Positions 13,861-14,196 of a stretch of DNA of 14,196 bases are shown here, in pieces. The translations under genes and the position numbers were made by a program. The stretch is from Phyllobacteriaceae bacterium (GTDB lineage Bacteria > Pseudomonadota > Alphaproteobacteria > Rhizobiales > Rhizobiaceae). The stretch lies in the NCBI GenBank assembly GCA_024645155.1, contig JAHEGF010000065.1:1-14196 (forward strand), in the 5' to 3' direction. Below the pieces are notes generated by a model that was not told where the DNA came from, searched no databases, and was given only the letters and a program-made list of their open reading frames with translations. Positions within the stretch are counted from its first letter, which is position 1, and each line of letters opens with the position of its first letter.

Positions 13861-14196
13861 GGCCGGTCGCCGCCAAGATCCACATCGACGATCTGGCCGG
13901 GCTTGAGCGCCCGTGCATCACCGTCCGGTGCCGCCTCGATCAGGTAGACGAGCTTTTGACGGTTCTCCAACGAGTATATGACGGGTGGCGTGAATTCGGG
14001 ATCGGGGGAAACATAGGTGACCGTCGCTGTCAGACCGCTGCCGCAGCCGTCGCAATGCACATTCAGCGCGGTTCCGGTTGCAACCGTGTCGAGCGCGCGC
14101 TCGGGCACATAAAGGCGAAGCTTGACGGCTCCGTCCGGAAGCACCGACAGAACCGGTGCCTGAGGCCCGGCGACCTCGCCTGCATTTCTGATGATA
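13857..14196 (-). CDS. HlyD-family membrane fusion protein, C-terminal part (runs off the right edge)
   Basis: The visible 113 codons encode the beta-barrel and membrane-proximal end of a periplasmic adaptor. IRNAGEVAGPQAPVLSVLPD then AVKLRLYVPE and GTALNVHCDGC are typical of YbhG/YhiI-like proteins; the sequence GQIVDVDLGGDRP closes it. The open frame continues past the window edge, so a methionine-like start within the visible part (GTG at 14144) is internal. The adaptor links an inner-membrane ABC exporter to the outer membrane. Its stop codon overlaps the start codon of the ATPase gene, so it is the first visible gene of the exporter operon. Confidence 0.9.
   Translation of the reverse strand, partial: IIRNAGEVAGPQAPVLSVLPDGAVKLRLYVPERALDTVATGTALNVHCDGCGSGLTATVTYVSPDPEFTPPVIYSLENRQKLVYLIEAAPDGDARALKPGQIVDVDLGGDRP

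Noticed and set aside
13087..13947. 286-codon open frame on the plus strand
   Set aside because: It is antisense to the ABC ATPase with all its motifs intact.

Overview
The window looks like chromosomal DNA of an alphaproteobacterium of the Hyphomicrobiales (Rhizobiales) type. The reasons are a textbook CtrA, a DUF1153/SciP protein, ChpT, an EipA-type DUF1134 protein, a NolR-like ArsR regulator, and GANTC (CcrM) sites together with TTAA-N7-TTAA (CtrA) boxes in the intergenic regions. GC content is moderately high and genes are densely packed. I saw no rRNA, tRNA, CRISPR array, insertion sequence or phage gene. The genes at both edges are cut off.

Layout. 1-1618 (minus): the N-terminal part of a glycerophosphodiester phosphodiesterase, preceded by mnmA (tRNA 2-thiouridylase). 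1858-6182: a cell-cycle block with sciP (+), a structured intergenic region, fliJ (-), a 425-bp divergent region rich in GANTC sites, ctrA (+) with a clear terminator, a divergent single-domain receiver (-), chpT (-) and eipA (+). 6263-7564 (+): a membrane-anchored long coiled-coil protein of unknown function. 7567-8379 (-): a TrmH/SpoU-type RNA 2'-O-methyltransferase. 8479-8781 (-): an ArsR-family repressor resembling NolR. 8961-11686 (-): a probable operon of SDR dehydrogenase, alpha-methylacyl-CoA racemase (CaiB/BaiF) and a HugZ-like protein. 11810-14196 (-): a translationally coupled export operon, HlyD-type adaptor, ABC ATPase and ABC-2 permease.

How it fits together. In alphaproteobacteria the kinase CckA passes phosphate through ChpT to CtrA and CpdR, and SciP restrains CtrA. 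This window puts the phosphotransferase, the master regulator and its inhibitor together, with flagellar (fliJ) and envelope (eipA) genes beside them. Two perfect CtrA boxes (5494-5508 before eipA, 8950-8964 before the arsR-type gene) and one near-perfect box (1785-1799 before sciP) suggest that CtrA drives the neighbours. Four GANTC sites upstream of ctrA suggest control by methylation.

No wholly new system is evident. The least explained parts are the atypical receiver between ctrA and chpT, the coiled-coil membrane protein after eipA, the hairpin-rich gap between sciP and fliJ, and the CtrA box in front of the NolR-like gene.
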